From Prorocentrum cordatum (taxonomy: Eukaryota > Sar > Dinophyceae > Prorocentrales > Prorocentraceae): DNA of 64,000 bases. Where the stretch lies: NCBI GenBank assembly GCA_963575745.1, contig CAUYUJ010013903.1, positions 142,001-206,000 on the forward strand. Reading direction: 5' to 3'. The notes beneath the pieces are model-generated. The model worked only from the letters and a program-made list of their open reading frames with translations, ran no database searches and had not been told where the DNA came from. Positions 1 to 10,368 of the stretch are shown one piece after another (position 1 is the stretch's first letter; the number at the start of each line of letters is the position of its first letter). The position numbers and the translations under genes were made by a program.

Positions 1-592
1 GTTTGGAGATGCTGCGTCCCACGCCGTCCGGCATCAGGAACAATGAACGTGATCAGGCTGCATGTCCAGGACGCGTCCATGAAGGCTTTTCCAATGACGC
101 ACATCGGGTTGCAGCGCAATTTTTTGGGGGGGGGTGGCGGGGGCGTGCGAGGGCAGATCCCGAAACGCATCTTTCTGTTGCGGACGCATTAAAGACCGAG
201 CGGAACACATGACACAAATCTAGAGGTACCACAAGTCCGAGAATTGGTTGAATGTTCATCGTCGCCGCAGCCGCCCTACCGGGACCTTCTCGTAGCATGC
301 GATTTCTTGTGCGATGGAGTTGGTGATGTCCGTCAAGCTTCACATATTTGGTATCGCGACTACGGACATGATTCAAGACAATCGAATTCACCTGGCCAAT
401 TTGGTTCGCCCGATTTTGCGCACCGATGGGGCAGACGCATCAGGGCAGGTCAGCGAATGCCGGACGAGTGGCGCTGAGATCTCGACCACCGGTAATCCAT
501 GGAGCCCGATATCTTGCGTTCGGTCATTCTGAGATGGTGCGAAGATGCAGGCTCATGGAGTTTGTCCCATCCTCCCTTGATTCAGCCACGCG
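1..592. other. Unassigned sequence
   Basis: No coding signal, RNA gene or repeat shared with the rest of the window was recognised. Short open frames overlap on both strands without protein-like composition. Confidence 0.4.
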
Positions 593-748
593 CAGAGGGG
601 GGTGGGGGGAGGGGGGAGGGCTTCTTAGAAGCACCCCTGCTTCTTAGAAGGCGCGGGCCTTATCTACAGATGTAAGGCCGGCGCCTTCTAAGAAGCAGCC
701 TCCTTCTAAGAAGCCCCTCCCTCCACCCCCTTGTGCTCGCCGCCAATG
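593..748. repeat. R13 palindromic element, copy 1
   Basis: Three CTTCTTAGAAG-type palindromes are enclosed by imperfect inverted ends (CGCAGAGGGGGG at the left; its complement-like ACCCCCTTGTGCTCG at the right). A second copy lies at 37843-38003. No coding capacity; probably a non-autonomous foldback element. No target duplication was identified. Confidence 0.7.
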
Positions 749-867
749 GATGCTTCGACACGTGCTATTGCCATCCCGATACAGTCCCCGTACCACTGAG
801 GCCCCGAAGGTTGCACGTTTCCGCATCCTCGTCGCTTCTTTTTTCTCGGAGCGGGCGGCGCGGTGCT

Positions 868-1058
868 TTAAGTCGGGCGTGATTCCCCCTACAGGGGGAT
901 TTTCAACGAAAAATAAAAAATGCCTCCACCATACCCCAAAAAGAAAAAAAACTAAAAAAACAGTCCCGGAATTTGTTTTGACTATTTGTTGATTATTTTT
1001 TGGTTATTTTTTTTATTTTCGTCGAAAATCCCTCTATAGGGGGACAGGCCAGACTTAA
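868..1058 (+). mobile_element. R1 introner-like MITE, complete, perfect 8-bp TSD
   Basis: The element starts TTAAGTCGGGCGTG and ends GGCCAGACTTAA. Its sub-terminal CCCCCTACAGGGGG and TTTTCGTCGAAAAT pieces also pair. It is 191 bp and AT-rich inside. The 8-bp GCGGTGCT lies immediately on both sides (860-867 and 1059-1066), a perfect target-site duplication. This copy is the cleanest evidence that R1 moves as a unit. It does not interrupt a recognisable exon. Confidence 0.88.
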
Positions 1059-1066
1059 GCGGTGCT

Positions 1067-1380
1067 GAATGTGCGAGGGTTCAAAGAAACACCAATCAAC
1101 ATTTTAACATTGCATGCTCTTCTCATTCCGCGTGCCATTCCACGCTTCTATCGCAAACCCTCGATACCCGCCCTCTCCGTCTTCGATCGTGCTCCCCTCG
1201 GGCACATCTGCCCCACCTGCCAGTTGTAGTTGGCGGAGCCCCTGGAACAGGGAAAGGGGGTGAGATGGGGAGGGGGTCAGCAGCAGGAGTACAACGGCCA
1301 GAACCAGACACGCGGACTGGGCGGGGCAGACACTAACAGGCAGCCCGGGCGGGCGAACCCACACGGCTGGGTCGATCAAT
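1067..1380. other. Unassigned sequence ending in a short (TG)n
   Basis: No gene or shared repeat recognised. A (TG)8-like run lies at about 1380-1397. Confidence 0.35.
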
Positions 1381-1454
1381 TGTGTGTGTGTGTGTGATTC
1401 GTCAAACCAATTTTAATCGCAAGGGACTTTGGAGCGATAGCGTTATTCCCAAGA

Positions 1455-1640
1455 ACATCGTGAGGAAATCCACAGCGAGAGTGTGGTTCCTAAGTGTTTG
1501 GGGCACGGCGCCGCAACAAACTGTGAGGAAGTACCACGCGAGAGCGCGATTCGTGCATAAACCATGAGGAAGTCCTGCGCGAGAGAGCGATTTTGGAATA
1601 CGTTGTGAGGAAGTATTCGCCAGGAATCGTTCTTGTTGAT
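1455..1640 (+). repeat. Irregular tandem repeat with GTGAGGAAGT blocks
   Basis: Four copies of GTGAGGAAGT-type blocks, each followed by a GCGAGAG block, lie near 1460, 1528, 1564 and 1606 with uneven spacing of about 36-68 bp. No open frame of interest runs through them. Confidence 0.55.
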
Positions 1641-1950
1641 GTTGGTGTAATTCGGGCCTGACAGCGCGGTTAGGGGACCATTTTCCATATTGAACAGCAG
1701 AGTGCGAGCCCCAGGAAAAGCACTTTAATAGAAACACGCCAGATGCACCAGAGGGGGGATCAACAAGCATTCTTTCAATTTTATGAGAGTTCAAAAACAA
1801 CATAAATGAACTCCGCCACTGGGGCCTTCGGTGGGGCCACTGGTACAGCGTGCTCGTTCAACGTGATATCCTTTTTCTTCGGCCATCAATCGTGCGAACG
1901 ATGATCATGGCGTTAGCATCATTTGGTGCTAAATCTCTGATGGGATGGGC

Positions 1951-2292
1951 AAGGCAACATGTCAGCTGTCAGTTTTCTCCGTTGGCGGACAGGTGGCCAA
2001 AGCAACATGTTACCAGTTAGCTGCTGCTGTCGTCTGATAGGCGGCCAAGGCAACATGCCACCTGTTAGCTTCCTCTCTGTTTTGATTGGTGCCCAAGGCA
2101 CTATGTCACCTTTTACCTTGAGTTGTTGTTTGAATGGCGACCAGGGCAGCATGCCACCTCTTCGGTTCCGATGTCGCTTGGTAGGCGGCCAAAGAAACAT
2201 GCCACTGGTGAGCCCCCGCTGTTGTCTGATAGGCGGCCAATGCAGCATGCCATCTGGTAGCTGCTGCTGTTGCCCACCTTGCAGGTTGATGC
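1951..2292 (-). repeat. 48-bp tandem repeat, seven units, open in frame on both strands
   Basis: A CAACATG-type core recurs at 1955, 2003, 2051, 2099, 2147, 2195 and 2243, exactly 48 bp apart. Units differ by substitutions but not by length. Since 48 is a multiple of three, one frame stays open along each strand. The minus strand reads a 16-residue unit close to GGMLPWPPIRRQQQLT, with the Met and P-W-x-P conserved. The plus strand reads a unit close to GGQGNMPPVSFLSVLI. No flanking exon is obvious, so translation is unproven. Confidence 0.8.
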
Positions 2293-3000
2293 TCAATCTT
2301 CAGCTGGTGCCCAATTCAAGTTTATATCACTGCCTCGTATGCTTCGCATTGTTACGTGTGCCGCCAGTAGGCACACTTTGCTATGCAGTTTAAATTCGAC
2401 CTTGGACGTCTACAGGCAAACCGTGTTGTCGCCATTTTGCGCGACACTGAAGTTTGTCGCTCGGACACGTCACATTGTAGGCTGAACCCTTGTTGCCCGC
2501 GGGAAGGGCATGTATACGCACAGCTCTGACCCTCGAAACGGACTTGTGGGGTGAAAGTGGTGGAGAGATTGGCGGAGGAGGAAAGTGGACACCTCGAGGT
2601 TATTTAGACATACGCCAGCCCAGTTTAGATATGTTTTTGCCACGGCTATGCAATCGCACGGCTTCGGAAAGGGCGTAGGTTATGTGGATTAGGGGAATTG
2701 GGTTGTGTGGGGAAGTTGAGTAGTGGAGGGGGAGGATCGGCTTTCATATGATCTTTGTCTCCATGTGGCTGTCCAGCCGCATGGGCATTCAAGCATGGAC
2801 TTTTGATGAAGGCATCTGCCCCAAGGATGCTTCCCAGCGTCACGACTGCTTCTGTTTCCCTGCGCTCCTTTCTCATCCTGTCCTCCTCTCGCTCCCTCCC
2901 TTTATGTCTGGCTCCGCCGCGGCCAGCGTGAACATGGGCGCAATCGTGAAAGCAACCGTGTGGGGAGGGGGAGTGGGAACGGGAAGAGCAGGGAAGGATG
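2293..3000. other. Unassigned sequence
   Basis: No recognisable gene, RNA or shared repeat was found. Confidence 0.35.
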
Positions 3001-3051
3001 GAGGAGGGCAAGGATCGAGGCAGAGCGGCCTCCCCGCCCCTCCCCCTGCCC

Positions 3052-3240
3052 CCAGGCCTCGTGGAGGAGGTGGCCGACGGCGACGGCGGCGGCGGCGGCG
3101 AGGATGCGGCCGAACACGGTTTCAAGAACGACGACGACGGCGACGACGACGACGACGTTGGACGGCCTCAAGGAAGACGACAGCGAAGAGTTTGCCGACC
3201 CCGCGGACCTGCTCGCCGAGGCCTGGAGGGGGACACCGCC
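3052..3240 (+). CDS. Possible acidic exon-like stretch
   Basis: Downstream of a pyrimidine-rich CCCCCAG (acceptor-like), two overlapping plus-strand frames are protein-like. One reads Gly/Asp-rich through GGC and GAC triplets. The other, from about 3168, reads LDGLKEDDSEEFADPADLL, followed by AEAW. The second has the mixed hydrophobic/acidic composition of coding sequence. No domain was recognised, and the frame change within triplet repeats makes either reading uncertain. A spurious reading of triplet repeats is a real alternative. Confidence 0.25.
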
Positions 3241-3259
3241 GCCGCCGTGTGTCGCTCGG

Positions 3260-3470
3260 CGTCCACAGGGCACAGGGCCACCTGCGATCCGATGCGGTGC
3301 GATTCGACTCGCCGGCCAGGGCCGCGATCTTGGTTCTGTTCGACTCGTGGCCAGCCAGAGCGGGCCGAAGCGATCCAGTTGCGATTCGAGTCGGGACGAT
3401 TCGCTAACGATCCGTTTCGTTCCCGATCCGATCCAATTTCGTGATTTGATCCAGCTCAGGCCTGCGTCCG
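3260..3470. repeat. Degenerate GATTCGA/GATCCGA-rich segment
   Basis: Short GATCCGAT and GATTCGACT words recur. A similar segment lies at about 56420-56600. No ends or coding were identified. Confidence 0.35.
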
Positions 3471-3529
3471 TCGTCGTCGTCGTCGTCGTCGTGAAGGTCA
3501 TGGTGGTGGTGGTGGCCCGAAGTACGAAC

Positions 3530-3700
3530 AAAAACGCACAAGCATCAACTTTCGGAGGTCTGCGCGGATCCCTTGGATCTGCGTTGCACCTCCCCTGGGG
3601 GCGCCTCCGGCGCCGTCCCTGGCGCGCTCCGCGCGCCAGGGAGGATGGGGGTGCAACGGCGATCCAAGAAGTTCTCGCGGACCCCCGACGGTGCACAGTC
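3530..3700. repeat. R3 foldback hairpin, copy 1
   Basis: Left arm GTCTGCGCGGATC...TTGGATC and right arm GATCCAAGAA...TCGCGGAC pair across a GGCGCCTCCGGCGCC centre and a CTGGCGCGCTCCGCGCGCCAGG apex. Almost the entire element is self-complementary. There is no coding capacity. Confidence 0.75.
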
Positions 3701-3894
3701 ATCGTGCTACTGCACAGGGGAAGAAGGAGTGGAGTGGCTGTTCTGGTCACGGCGAGCCTCGGCCACGAGGAGCCTCCCCGAGCCGGATGTCAGGAACGGC
3801 CCGAGCATCAGAGCCCCCCCCCCTTCTGCCCAACGTGGTGCTTACATCAGCGTCTTGGCTGTACGCTCATGCCGCTTTGTCGTCTTCTTCTCCT

Positions 3895-4280
3895 TCTGTT
3901 TCTTATTTTTCTTCTTCTTCTTCTTCTTCTTCCAGGGTCTGCGCTGGACCTCCTCTGGCGGTGCATCCGACGCCGCCTCTCCGCGCGCCAGGGAGGAGGG
4001 AGGTGCCTCCTCCTCTTCCTCCTCGTCCTCCTCCTCCTCCTCCTCTACCCCCTACTCCTTCTCCTCCTCCTCCTCCTCCTGCTCCTCCTCTACCTCCTCC
4101 TACTCCTCCTCCTCCTCATCCTCCTCCTCCCTCTCCTCCTCCTTCCTCCTTCCCTCCTCCCTCCTCCCTCCTCCTTCCTCCGTCTCCTCCTTCCTCCGTC
4201 TCCTCCTTCCTCCGTCTCCTCCTTCCTCCGTCTCCTCCTTCCTCCGTCTCCTCCTCCGCCTCCCTCATCCCTCCTTTCTC
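3895..4280. repeat. (TTC)n then (TCC)n arrays with 11-bp TCCTTCCTCCG variants
   Basis: Polypyrimidine tract made of TTC then TCC triplets, ending in five repeats of CTCCTTCCTCCGT. All open frames here are low-complexity shadows. Confidence 0.85.
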
Positions 4281-4466
4281 CTCGTGAATTTTCATTCCGT
4301 CTTTGCCGAGTTCGTAAATTAGAGAGGCCTCTTCCTCACTGGGGACCTGCCAAAGGGGTGTCCCTGGCCCGAGGTGCCCCCAGCCTGTCCTCTCCATTTG
4401 TTGAAGCTTCTGACGCCCTCCTGGGCCTCGTGATGGGGTGCCTTGGAGGCCGTGTGGGCTTCTTTG

Positions 4467-4656
4467 TCGGCGACGAGCGACGGGGGGAAGTGACACGGAG
4501 ACGGCCTTCGTAAAGGCGGCGCGACTTCTCAGAAGCCCTCGCGCCTTCTGAGAAGTTTCCTATATCTTTGGGGAAGGCTCAGGTCTCAGAAGGCCGAGGG
4601 ACTTCGAGCCCTTTGAGAAGGCCTCCTCCTTATCCTTCCCCCCTGCGCTCGCCGCC
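4467..4656. repeat. R4 palindromic element, diverged copy
   Basis: Begins TCGGCGACGAGCGACGGGGG and ends in its approximate complement GCGCTCGCCGCC. Inside are the CTTCTCAGAAG and CCTTTGAGAAGG blocks typical of R4. Confidence 0.7.
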
Positions 4657-4714
4657 AATCCTTGGAAGTCCTGGAGACACCCTGGGCCAAGGACACCTCC
4701 GGCAGCGCCCGAGC

Positions 4715-4925
4715 AAAACCTCCCGACTCCTGCGGCAGCAGGCTCGCGGCCCGCGGCGTGCCGACGCAGCGGCGACCTCGCCGCTGGCGTTCCAGCTTGA
4801 AGGCCGCCGATGGCCCAGAGTCGGCCGATATGCAGCGGACTGGCGAACGAAGACACGCCGATCGATCAAGGATGAAGGACCCACGCGGTGTCAGAATCCA
4901 ACGCCGGTGCCGACGCTGCCGTTCT
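4715..4925. repeat. GC-rich dispersed repeat related to 31385-31556
   Basis: Shares an ordered series of words with 31385-31556, 52465-52545 and 12340-12420: GGCGTTC(A/C)A, CCGCCG(G)CGACCC, CGATCGATCAAGG and GTGTCAG(G)AA(T/C)CCAACGCCGG. Probably an old dispersed element; ends undefined. Confidence 0.5.
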
Positions 4926-5339
4926 CCACCTCCTTCCCTCCCTCCCCGGAGGTCCCGAAGGCTCTCCGGAAGTCTCCGCAGCTCTTCGGAGGTGAGGGGG
5001 CCTCCGAGGCCATTCCTGAGGGCATGTGTTTGGTGGTTTGTCTGTTGTCTTTCTTGAGGAGGAGTTGTCGTTGACGGTACGGGAGCCCTAAGCAAGTCCC
5101 CAGGTAGAGCAAGTTGCCAATTCCCTATGTGCCGTGATCCTTTCAGGACGTCGGACGCATGAGGCCACGGAACAGAGAATCGATTCCTGGACTTGTCCGG
5201 GGCTGCGCTTTGGAGTAACGTTTCTAAGGGGAACCCAGCCGCCGCGACGAGCTCTCGGGGACCTCCAGGAGTTCCAACCGCGCAGAAAACTGCCAGATCC
5301 TTCCGACGTCTCATATGTGATCATTTTCTTAATCATTGT

Positions 5340-5500
5340 TTTTCCGATCGGCGCGGGCCCTCGCACCCCCCTCCCCCCCAATGGAGTAACTCTTGGCTGT
5401 TTTTGGCGCTTGTACCAAGAAGGTGGAAGCTCCGCCACAGGATGCACATCTGCAAGCAGTCGTGTGAAGCAGAGGTCCGGAGCCAGACCCCCCCTTCTTC
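5340..5500. repeat. Dispersed repeat, apparent empty copy relative to 32205-32490
   Basis: CGATCGGCGCGGGC, then TTTTTGGCGC(T/C)TGT, then GCAGAGGTCCGGAGCCA occur in the same order near 32215-32485. The 32-kb copy has an extra R18 element between the second and third blocks that is absent here. Confidence 0.5.
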
Positions 5501-5588
5501 CCCCCTTCCGCCCAATGCCGACACGCCGAACCAGAAAGCGCTCACTATTCTTTCGTGACGTGGCCCCCCCGCATCTCGATACCGTCTC

Positions 5589-5805
5589 CTCCAAATCCCT
5601 TATTAATCGTCCCCCGGGTCTGGTTTTTAAAGGCGCCTTTTTTGTAACTGGGGGGGTCAGTTTATTGGGGCGCTTTCTTTGGAGTGGAGCTTAGGGGGTC
5701 CCGTTTCTTAAGGCGCCCCGTCGAAGAAGGGGGTCTGGAGTATTCGGTCGCATTTGGAGGGGGGTCCGGTTTTTCAGGGGGTGTCGATTCATAAGGGATT
5801 TGGAG
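5589..5805. mobile_element. R11 MITE-like element, copy 1
   Basis: Terminal inverted repeats CTCCAAATCCCTTATTAATC (left) and GATTCATAAGGGATTTGGAG (right) enclose 217 bp without coding. A second copy with the same internal order of motifs lies at 31157-31374. No clear target duplication here. Confidence 0.75.
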
Positions 5806-6190
5806 CCCACTGGCCCGGTTTTCCATCCCGGCGCCGTTCTCCCTGCCTGCCCCCGCGGCCAGGAGAGGCGGCCTTTCCAGGGGGCGGGTGGGCGCAGGAG
5901 CGGAGGCCCGCCGTCGCGACGCGTGTGCTCTGCGCCACCTGGATCTGTGGGCCCCCCCCCCCGGGGCTCCTCCCCCCGAAGCGCGGGCCGCTCCAGGAGA
6001 AGGAGGAGGAGGAGGAGGAGGAGGAGGACGAGGAGGAGGAAGAGGGAGGAGGAGGAGGAGGGAGGATTCTGCTGGGATTCTGCTGTCTAGAGTGCCCTCC
6101 CAAGGAAAGATGAGAGGGTGCCTGCTCGCTCAGTGCAGCGCCTTCTGCGCGACATGTGAACGTATTGTGCTCTTATGTGCGGGGACCGTC
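5806..6190. repeat. Unassigned sequence with a (GGA)n array
   Basis: A (GGA)n tract spans about 6000-6065. No convincing coding or element otherwise. Confidence 0.5.
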
Positions 6191-7004
6191 AACTGACCAT
6201 TCGGCATTTGCTAAAGCCAATCGAAACTAAGAAACACAACTGATGAGAGCGCGCACAAACGTTGCGTATACACTCTACAGGAGCTCTGATGCTTGAGGAC
6301 ACCACCACACATGCAATATCAAACTGGCAACGTTGACGCATGCAGCGTAAATTACCAGCCCAATTTGAAGCTGAGAACATGAACGTGAAAGCACTCTGAA
6401 CCCAGCATATGAGACAGCAACGTCGCACATGGATTGATAAAACAACCCACCAACATAGCCGACCCCAAAAAAAACGTAGTGGAGCTCGTAGGCCAGCTGC
6501 CCCGCGTCTGCCTTGCTTGCCCCGTAGGGCCTGGGCAAGGCTCAGCCATGACAGCCGCAGCACTCCTCCACGGCGGACACGATGTCCCTCTTCCGCGATA
6601 CCTTGTAGGTGGCGGCGCGCTCTCCTGGCATGGCGGGTCGGGCCCGAGCCTGCTGTCATGTGGGCCGCTAGCCTCGCCGAAGGGCCACAGCAAGCGATGC
6701 TCTCTCCGTCCGTCATCAGCCGCCTAGCCCTGCTCCTGCGCGCAGTGCGCCCGGCCGAGCTGCTTGCTTGCACCCAGAGGTGGACGAGGAGGGGCAAGCG
6801 GAAGAGGAGGAAGAGAAACGGGGCTTGGTGCATCACACTCGCCGTGTTGCAGGTATCCTGCGCGCCTTCCCCTCTGCCGGGCACACCGTCGGCCGGCCTA
6901 GACCGCAGCAGAGGAGGTGCATGGGGCTCCAGGTGCCAGTGCCATTCCCAAGTTTGGCATCCTGAACTCGGAAGGGCCGTGCGCGCGGGCCGCTTACGAG
7001 AGGA
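6191..7004. other. Unassigned sequence
   Basis: Long minus-strand frames cross here, but they read into the (CTC)n complement of the next array and have no protein-like composition. No repeat copy was recognised elsewhere. Confidence 0.35.
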
Positions 7005-7302
7005 ATGGCTGAGGAGGAGGGAGGAGGAGCAGAAGGAGGAGGTGGAGGAGCAGGAGCAGGAGGAGGAGGAGGAGGAGGAAGAGGAGGAGGAGGAGGAGGA
7101 GGAGGAAGTGGAGGAGGAGAGGAGGAGGAGGAGGAGGAGGAGGAGAGCGAGAGAGTGAGAGGAGGAGGGAGGAGGAGGAGAGGAGGAGGAGGAGGAGGAG
7201 GAGGATGAGGAGAAAGAGAGAGAGAGAGAGGACGAGGGAGGAGGAGGAGGATGAGGAGGAGGAGGAGCAGGACGAGGAGGAGGAGGAGGAGGAGGAGGAG
7301 GA
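7005..7302 (+). repeat. (GAG)n array
   Basis: About 300 bp of GAG/GGA triplets with occasional GAT, GCA and GAC interruptions. It directly precedes the exon-like stretch at 7303 and could be read as a poly-Gly or poly-Glu run if transcribed. Confidence 0.9.
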
Positions 7303-7467
7303 GCCCGCGCCAAGGCCTCCACCGCCATCCACCGGCTCCAGAACAGCTGGCGCGAGGAGAGGCGAGAGGCCGTGGGCACGTTGTGGCGGCAGCTCGAGGC
7401 GGAGTACGGCGTGGAGGCGGGCGAGGCGCTTGGGCTCACGAACGAGCGTATCTCAGAGGAGGAGAAG
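7303..7467 (+). CDS. Exon-like stretch, helical charged protein fragment
   Basis: This is one of the more protein-like pieces of the window. In a single plus frame (in phase with GTG at 7372) it reads ARAKASTAIHRLQNSWREER, then a run containing TLWRQLEAEYGVEAGEALGL and a TNERISEEEK tail, all without low complexity. The composition suggests amphipathic helix, and the first part is loosely IQ/helix-like. No family is recognised. It follows a (GAG)n array in the GGA frame. The donor is unclear (GTCATA at 7471 is possible). A R1 fragment begins about 160 bp downstream. Confidence 0.45.
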
Positions 7468-7625
7468 ATAGTCATACTGCTACCCGTCCTTTGTCTTCGT
7501 CTTTTTAGGCCTCCTGAGAGTCCCTCGCTTCCGCCGCTGAATTTGCTTCAAATCTCTGGTGAGAACACAACCAGGGACAGGTCCTGATTGTAGTGGTATC
7601 GGTATCTCTTGGCCAACAGAATATT

Positions 7626-7735
7626 CAACAAATAGTCCCCAGACTATTTTTGGATTATGTTTGGGGTATTTTTTATTTTTCGTCGAAAATCTTTTTCGTC
7701 GAAAATGCCCCTGTAGGGGGACAGGCCCGACTTAA
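7626..7735 (+). mobile_element. R1 element, 3' end only
   Basis: Carries the R1 right half: ATAGTCCCCAGACTAT, TTTTCGTCGAAAAT, CCCCTGTAGGGGGACAG and the terminal GGCCCGACTTAA. The left terminus is missing. Confidence 0.7.
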
Positions 7736-7759
7736 TCCCAGTGGAGGCCATCGGGGGGG

Positions 7760-7860
7760 GGAGAGACAGGCAGGCAGACAGACGGACGGGCGGGCAGACA
7801 GACGGACAGGCAGACAGACGGACAGACGGACCGACTAATAGACAGACGGACAGACAGTGG
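7760..7860 (+). repeat. (GACA/GACG)n microsatellite
   Basis: About 100 bp of CAGACAGACGGACAGG-type tetranucleotide repeats. Confidence 0.85.
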
Positions 7861-8784
7861 CCGTACGTCCAGGTGCATGCGTTGGTCGGAAAATGCCGGG
7901 ATGCAGGATACAGCCAGCAGTTGTTTCCCCGCGAGAGCGGCGGCTGGCGACAGGACGCGGCCAGAAGCCACCCCAAGAGGACCACGACTATGGTTGAAGA
8001 TGGCGACAAGGGCTGCCACGAGGGCGCGACGTTAATCGTGGTTCGCTATTTTCGATTCCTCATTTACTCATCCTCTTCGCCCTCTTTTCTCCAGGGGGAG
8101 TGGCGCGAGAGCGCGCAATTCTTCGCGCTTCGCGCAGCGCGAAGCTCGAACAAGGCGGACCTTGTGGCGGTGGATCGAAAGGTTAATGTGGGAGGGGCCA
8201 GTCGAGTAGTCACGCGCTGGTCGTTGAAAGCAGGTATTTTTGGATTCCCAGGTCCCAATCTAATTCAAGCGTCCTCCTACTCCAAGAACCGATATGCTTT
8301 GGCTGCGGTTGTGTTTTGACGTCTGGGAGGGCCAGGCCTTAACCCAATCTACCTTATCCGTCTTCCTACATCATGCTTTTACCTCTTTTCCTTCCGACCG
8401 ACGTGTGCAGAGTTTTGTCCACAGTTTCTTTGCTATGCTGGACACTGGGCCATCAACGGGCCCCCCGAGGGGTCCGGGGATCAGTTTTGAACACCTTTGG
8501 CGTGTCGAGGGTGATGGTTGTGGACGGGTTTCGTCCCTGTGGGGGCGAGCCCGGATGGGCCCTGGCGGGGGGGGAGAGCGATATCGTCTACACGTAAGAG
8601 TGACCTTTCGCAGGATTGACCTTTGGTGCGGACCCAGTGGGGTCCCCCGATCGCTGAATGCGATGCGGCAGTAGCGTCTTGCGCGCTCGTGTCTGATCCC
8701 TCCGCGGTCCCCAAAAAGCCGCGCGCCAAAGGTCACTCTTACCCAGGGTCACTCTTGCGTGTATTCGATGAGACGGGGCGGGCC
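7861..8784. other. Unassigned sequence
   Basis: No recognisable coding. The segment has normal complexity, with only a local GAGAGCGC...GCGCTTCGCGCAGCGCGAAGC palindrome near 8105-8145. Confidence 0.35.
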
Positions 8785-8945
8785 TTCTCAGAGGGCTCGG
8801 AAGTCCCCTGGCCTGCCGGGAGGTTTTCGAAGCCTTCCGCGAAGGCGCAGAAAATTTCTCAGAAGGCTGGAGGGCTTCTGCGAAGCCCCGCCGCCTTCTG
8901 ACAAGGCTTTCTCCTTCTCACGTCCCCCCTTCGCTGGCCGCCTAA
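8785..8945. repeat. R4 palindromic element, partial
   Basis: CTTCTCAGAGGGCTCGGAAG at the left, AGAAGGCTGGAGGGCTTCTG in the middle, and CCCCCCTTCGCTGGCCGCC at the right end, as in other R4 copies. The left terminus is missing. Confidence 0.65.
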
Positions 8946-9235
8946 TCCCTTTGGGGACCTCTGCGGGGCTTCTCGTCGCCACGGCTGGATGTGCCTCGAA
9001 AGTCTAGCCCAAACGTACCCCTGAGTGTCGATTTCTTGACCCTTGACCAACATCGTGAAGGTATCCACCCAAGTCATCGATCCCCTCCTCCCTCTCCCCC
9101 TCGACCCCGGGGCCCTGGATGCCACAAGCTGCGAGAAGTTTGCGCCTCGATCCGCTCTCATGGCGCTGGAGATCCGAGCCCTCCACGACGCCTGGGCCTG
9201 CTGGGGCCTGATCCGGCTGAATCCGGCTTGATTGA

Positions 9236-9527
9236 TATGGTGCTGATTTGGGACTCAGTCGGCATAATTCAAGCAGTGACGAAGCGTCCTGATTCGCCTA
9301 TAGTTCCACCAAGCAATGTTCTAAGAGCCTTTCGTGGTTTCTACGAAATGTTCTTAGAACATTCCTGGACTGTCTTGTTTCAACGCATCGAGCCTATGTT
9401 CTAAGAACACTGATGTTTCTTAGAACATTTTCGGGTTCTAAGAACAGTTCGTGGTAGGATTATGGAAATGCCGGGACGGTCGGTCCCTGCTCAAATGGTG
9501 CTGATCTGGAACTCAGTCGGCATAGTA
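9236..9527 (+). mobile_element. R7 element with 33-bp flanking direct repeats
   Basis: The R7 body spans about 9269-9494, from TCAAGCAGTGACGAAGCGTC to GACGGTCGGTCCCTGCTCA, with several TTCTAAGAACA palindromes and GGTAGGA/TCCTACC-type inverted ends. Both flanks carry ATGGTGCTGAT(T/C)TGG(G/A)ACTC followed by AGTCGGCATA(A/G)T: 33 bp with three mismatches. That is far longer than a usual target duplication. Confidence 0.75.
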
Positions 9528-10002
9528 GGCCGCCAATCAGGTCTCCAGGGTCCCAAAGCCGTGCCGCGTCGGGCCGTGCGGCGAGGTGCTTCGGGCTCTC
9601 GAGGCCATCGCAAGGCCTGTCACCGCACCGCTCCCTCTCCTCCCTGCGGCTAAGACTTGTGTCTACATCCGGTGCAGCTTGGAGTTTCGGGCTCCCTTCC
9701 CCAGAACCTCCAGGCGCACTGGATATGCATGAGAATCTGGCCCCTGTAGAGGCTCGATGCGTGTCCACATCCAGTGCGCCTCAGCCTTGCGGTGCCCCAT
9801 CCAGGAAAGTCCAAGACGCACTGGATATGGATATAAATACTGCCCTCTCCCCCGTCGCCGCAGCTCTTTCGTTGCACGGGTCCCCCCCCCAGCATCTCGC
9901 CCCCTCTGCCAGGGGCCGTTTTCTCGTCCCGAGTCGTCGGGCATGCCGGCCCCACGGGGCTGGAGATGAGGGGCCGTGGGGGGGACCCCCAGCATCAATC
10001 AG
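9528..10002. repeat. Unassigned sequence with inverted CGCACTGGATATG words
   Basis: The word GCGCACTGGATATG and its complement CACATCC(A/G)GTGC alternate near 9667, 9716, 9768 and 9818, giving potential stem-loops. No gene recognised. Confidence 0.4.
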
Positions 10003-10212
10003 CAGCGCCTATAGCCCTACCAAACAATGTTCTAAGAACCTTTTGTGGTTTCCACGACATGTTCTTAGAACATTTCTGGTTGGGACTGTCTTGTTTTATC
10101 ACGTCGGGTTTATGTTCTAAGAAGCTTGTTTTTGTGATTCGAGCATTATGGGGTTCCAAGAACACTTCGTGGTAGGACTATAGGAATGCCGGGACGGTCG
10201 GTCCCTGCTCAA
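10003..10212 (+). mobile_element. R7 element, 5'-truncated
   Basis: Starts within the R7 left inverted end (CCTATAGCCCTACC). Continues through ATGTTCTAAGAAC, CATGTTCTTAGAACATTTC and the right end GGAATGCCGGGACGGTCGG. The GCAGTGGCGAAGCG start is absent. Confidence 0.7.
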
Positions 10213-10368
10213 CAGAAAGATCGGCGGGCCGCACGCGAGGGGACGGCGCGAGGGAGGCGGCCTCCTTAGAAGCATTGGGGACAGATAGAATCCCTAACCC
10301 TGATAACACGACGAAGACGTAGGCTCACCGAGGTCCCCGTCTTCGCATCAAGGACAATACTTCAGGGC

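Noticed and set aside
868-1058. TTAA at R1 borders as a piggyBac-type duplication
   Set aside because: The true duplication lies outside TTAA and is 8 bp (GCGGTGCT); in other copies the TTAA itself mutates as part of the element.
2960-4513. Open frame of about 517 codons on the plus strand
   Set aside because: Most of it is read from triplet arrays, an R3 foldback and CT-rich tracts; only a short acidic piece near 3.2 kb is protein-like.
9269-10212. TTCTAAGAACA palindromes as hormone-receptor or operator sites
   Set aside because: They are internal parts of the dispersed R7 family and move with it.
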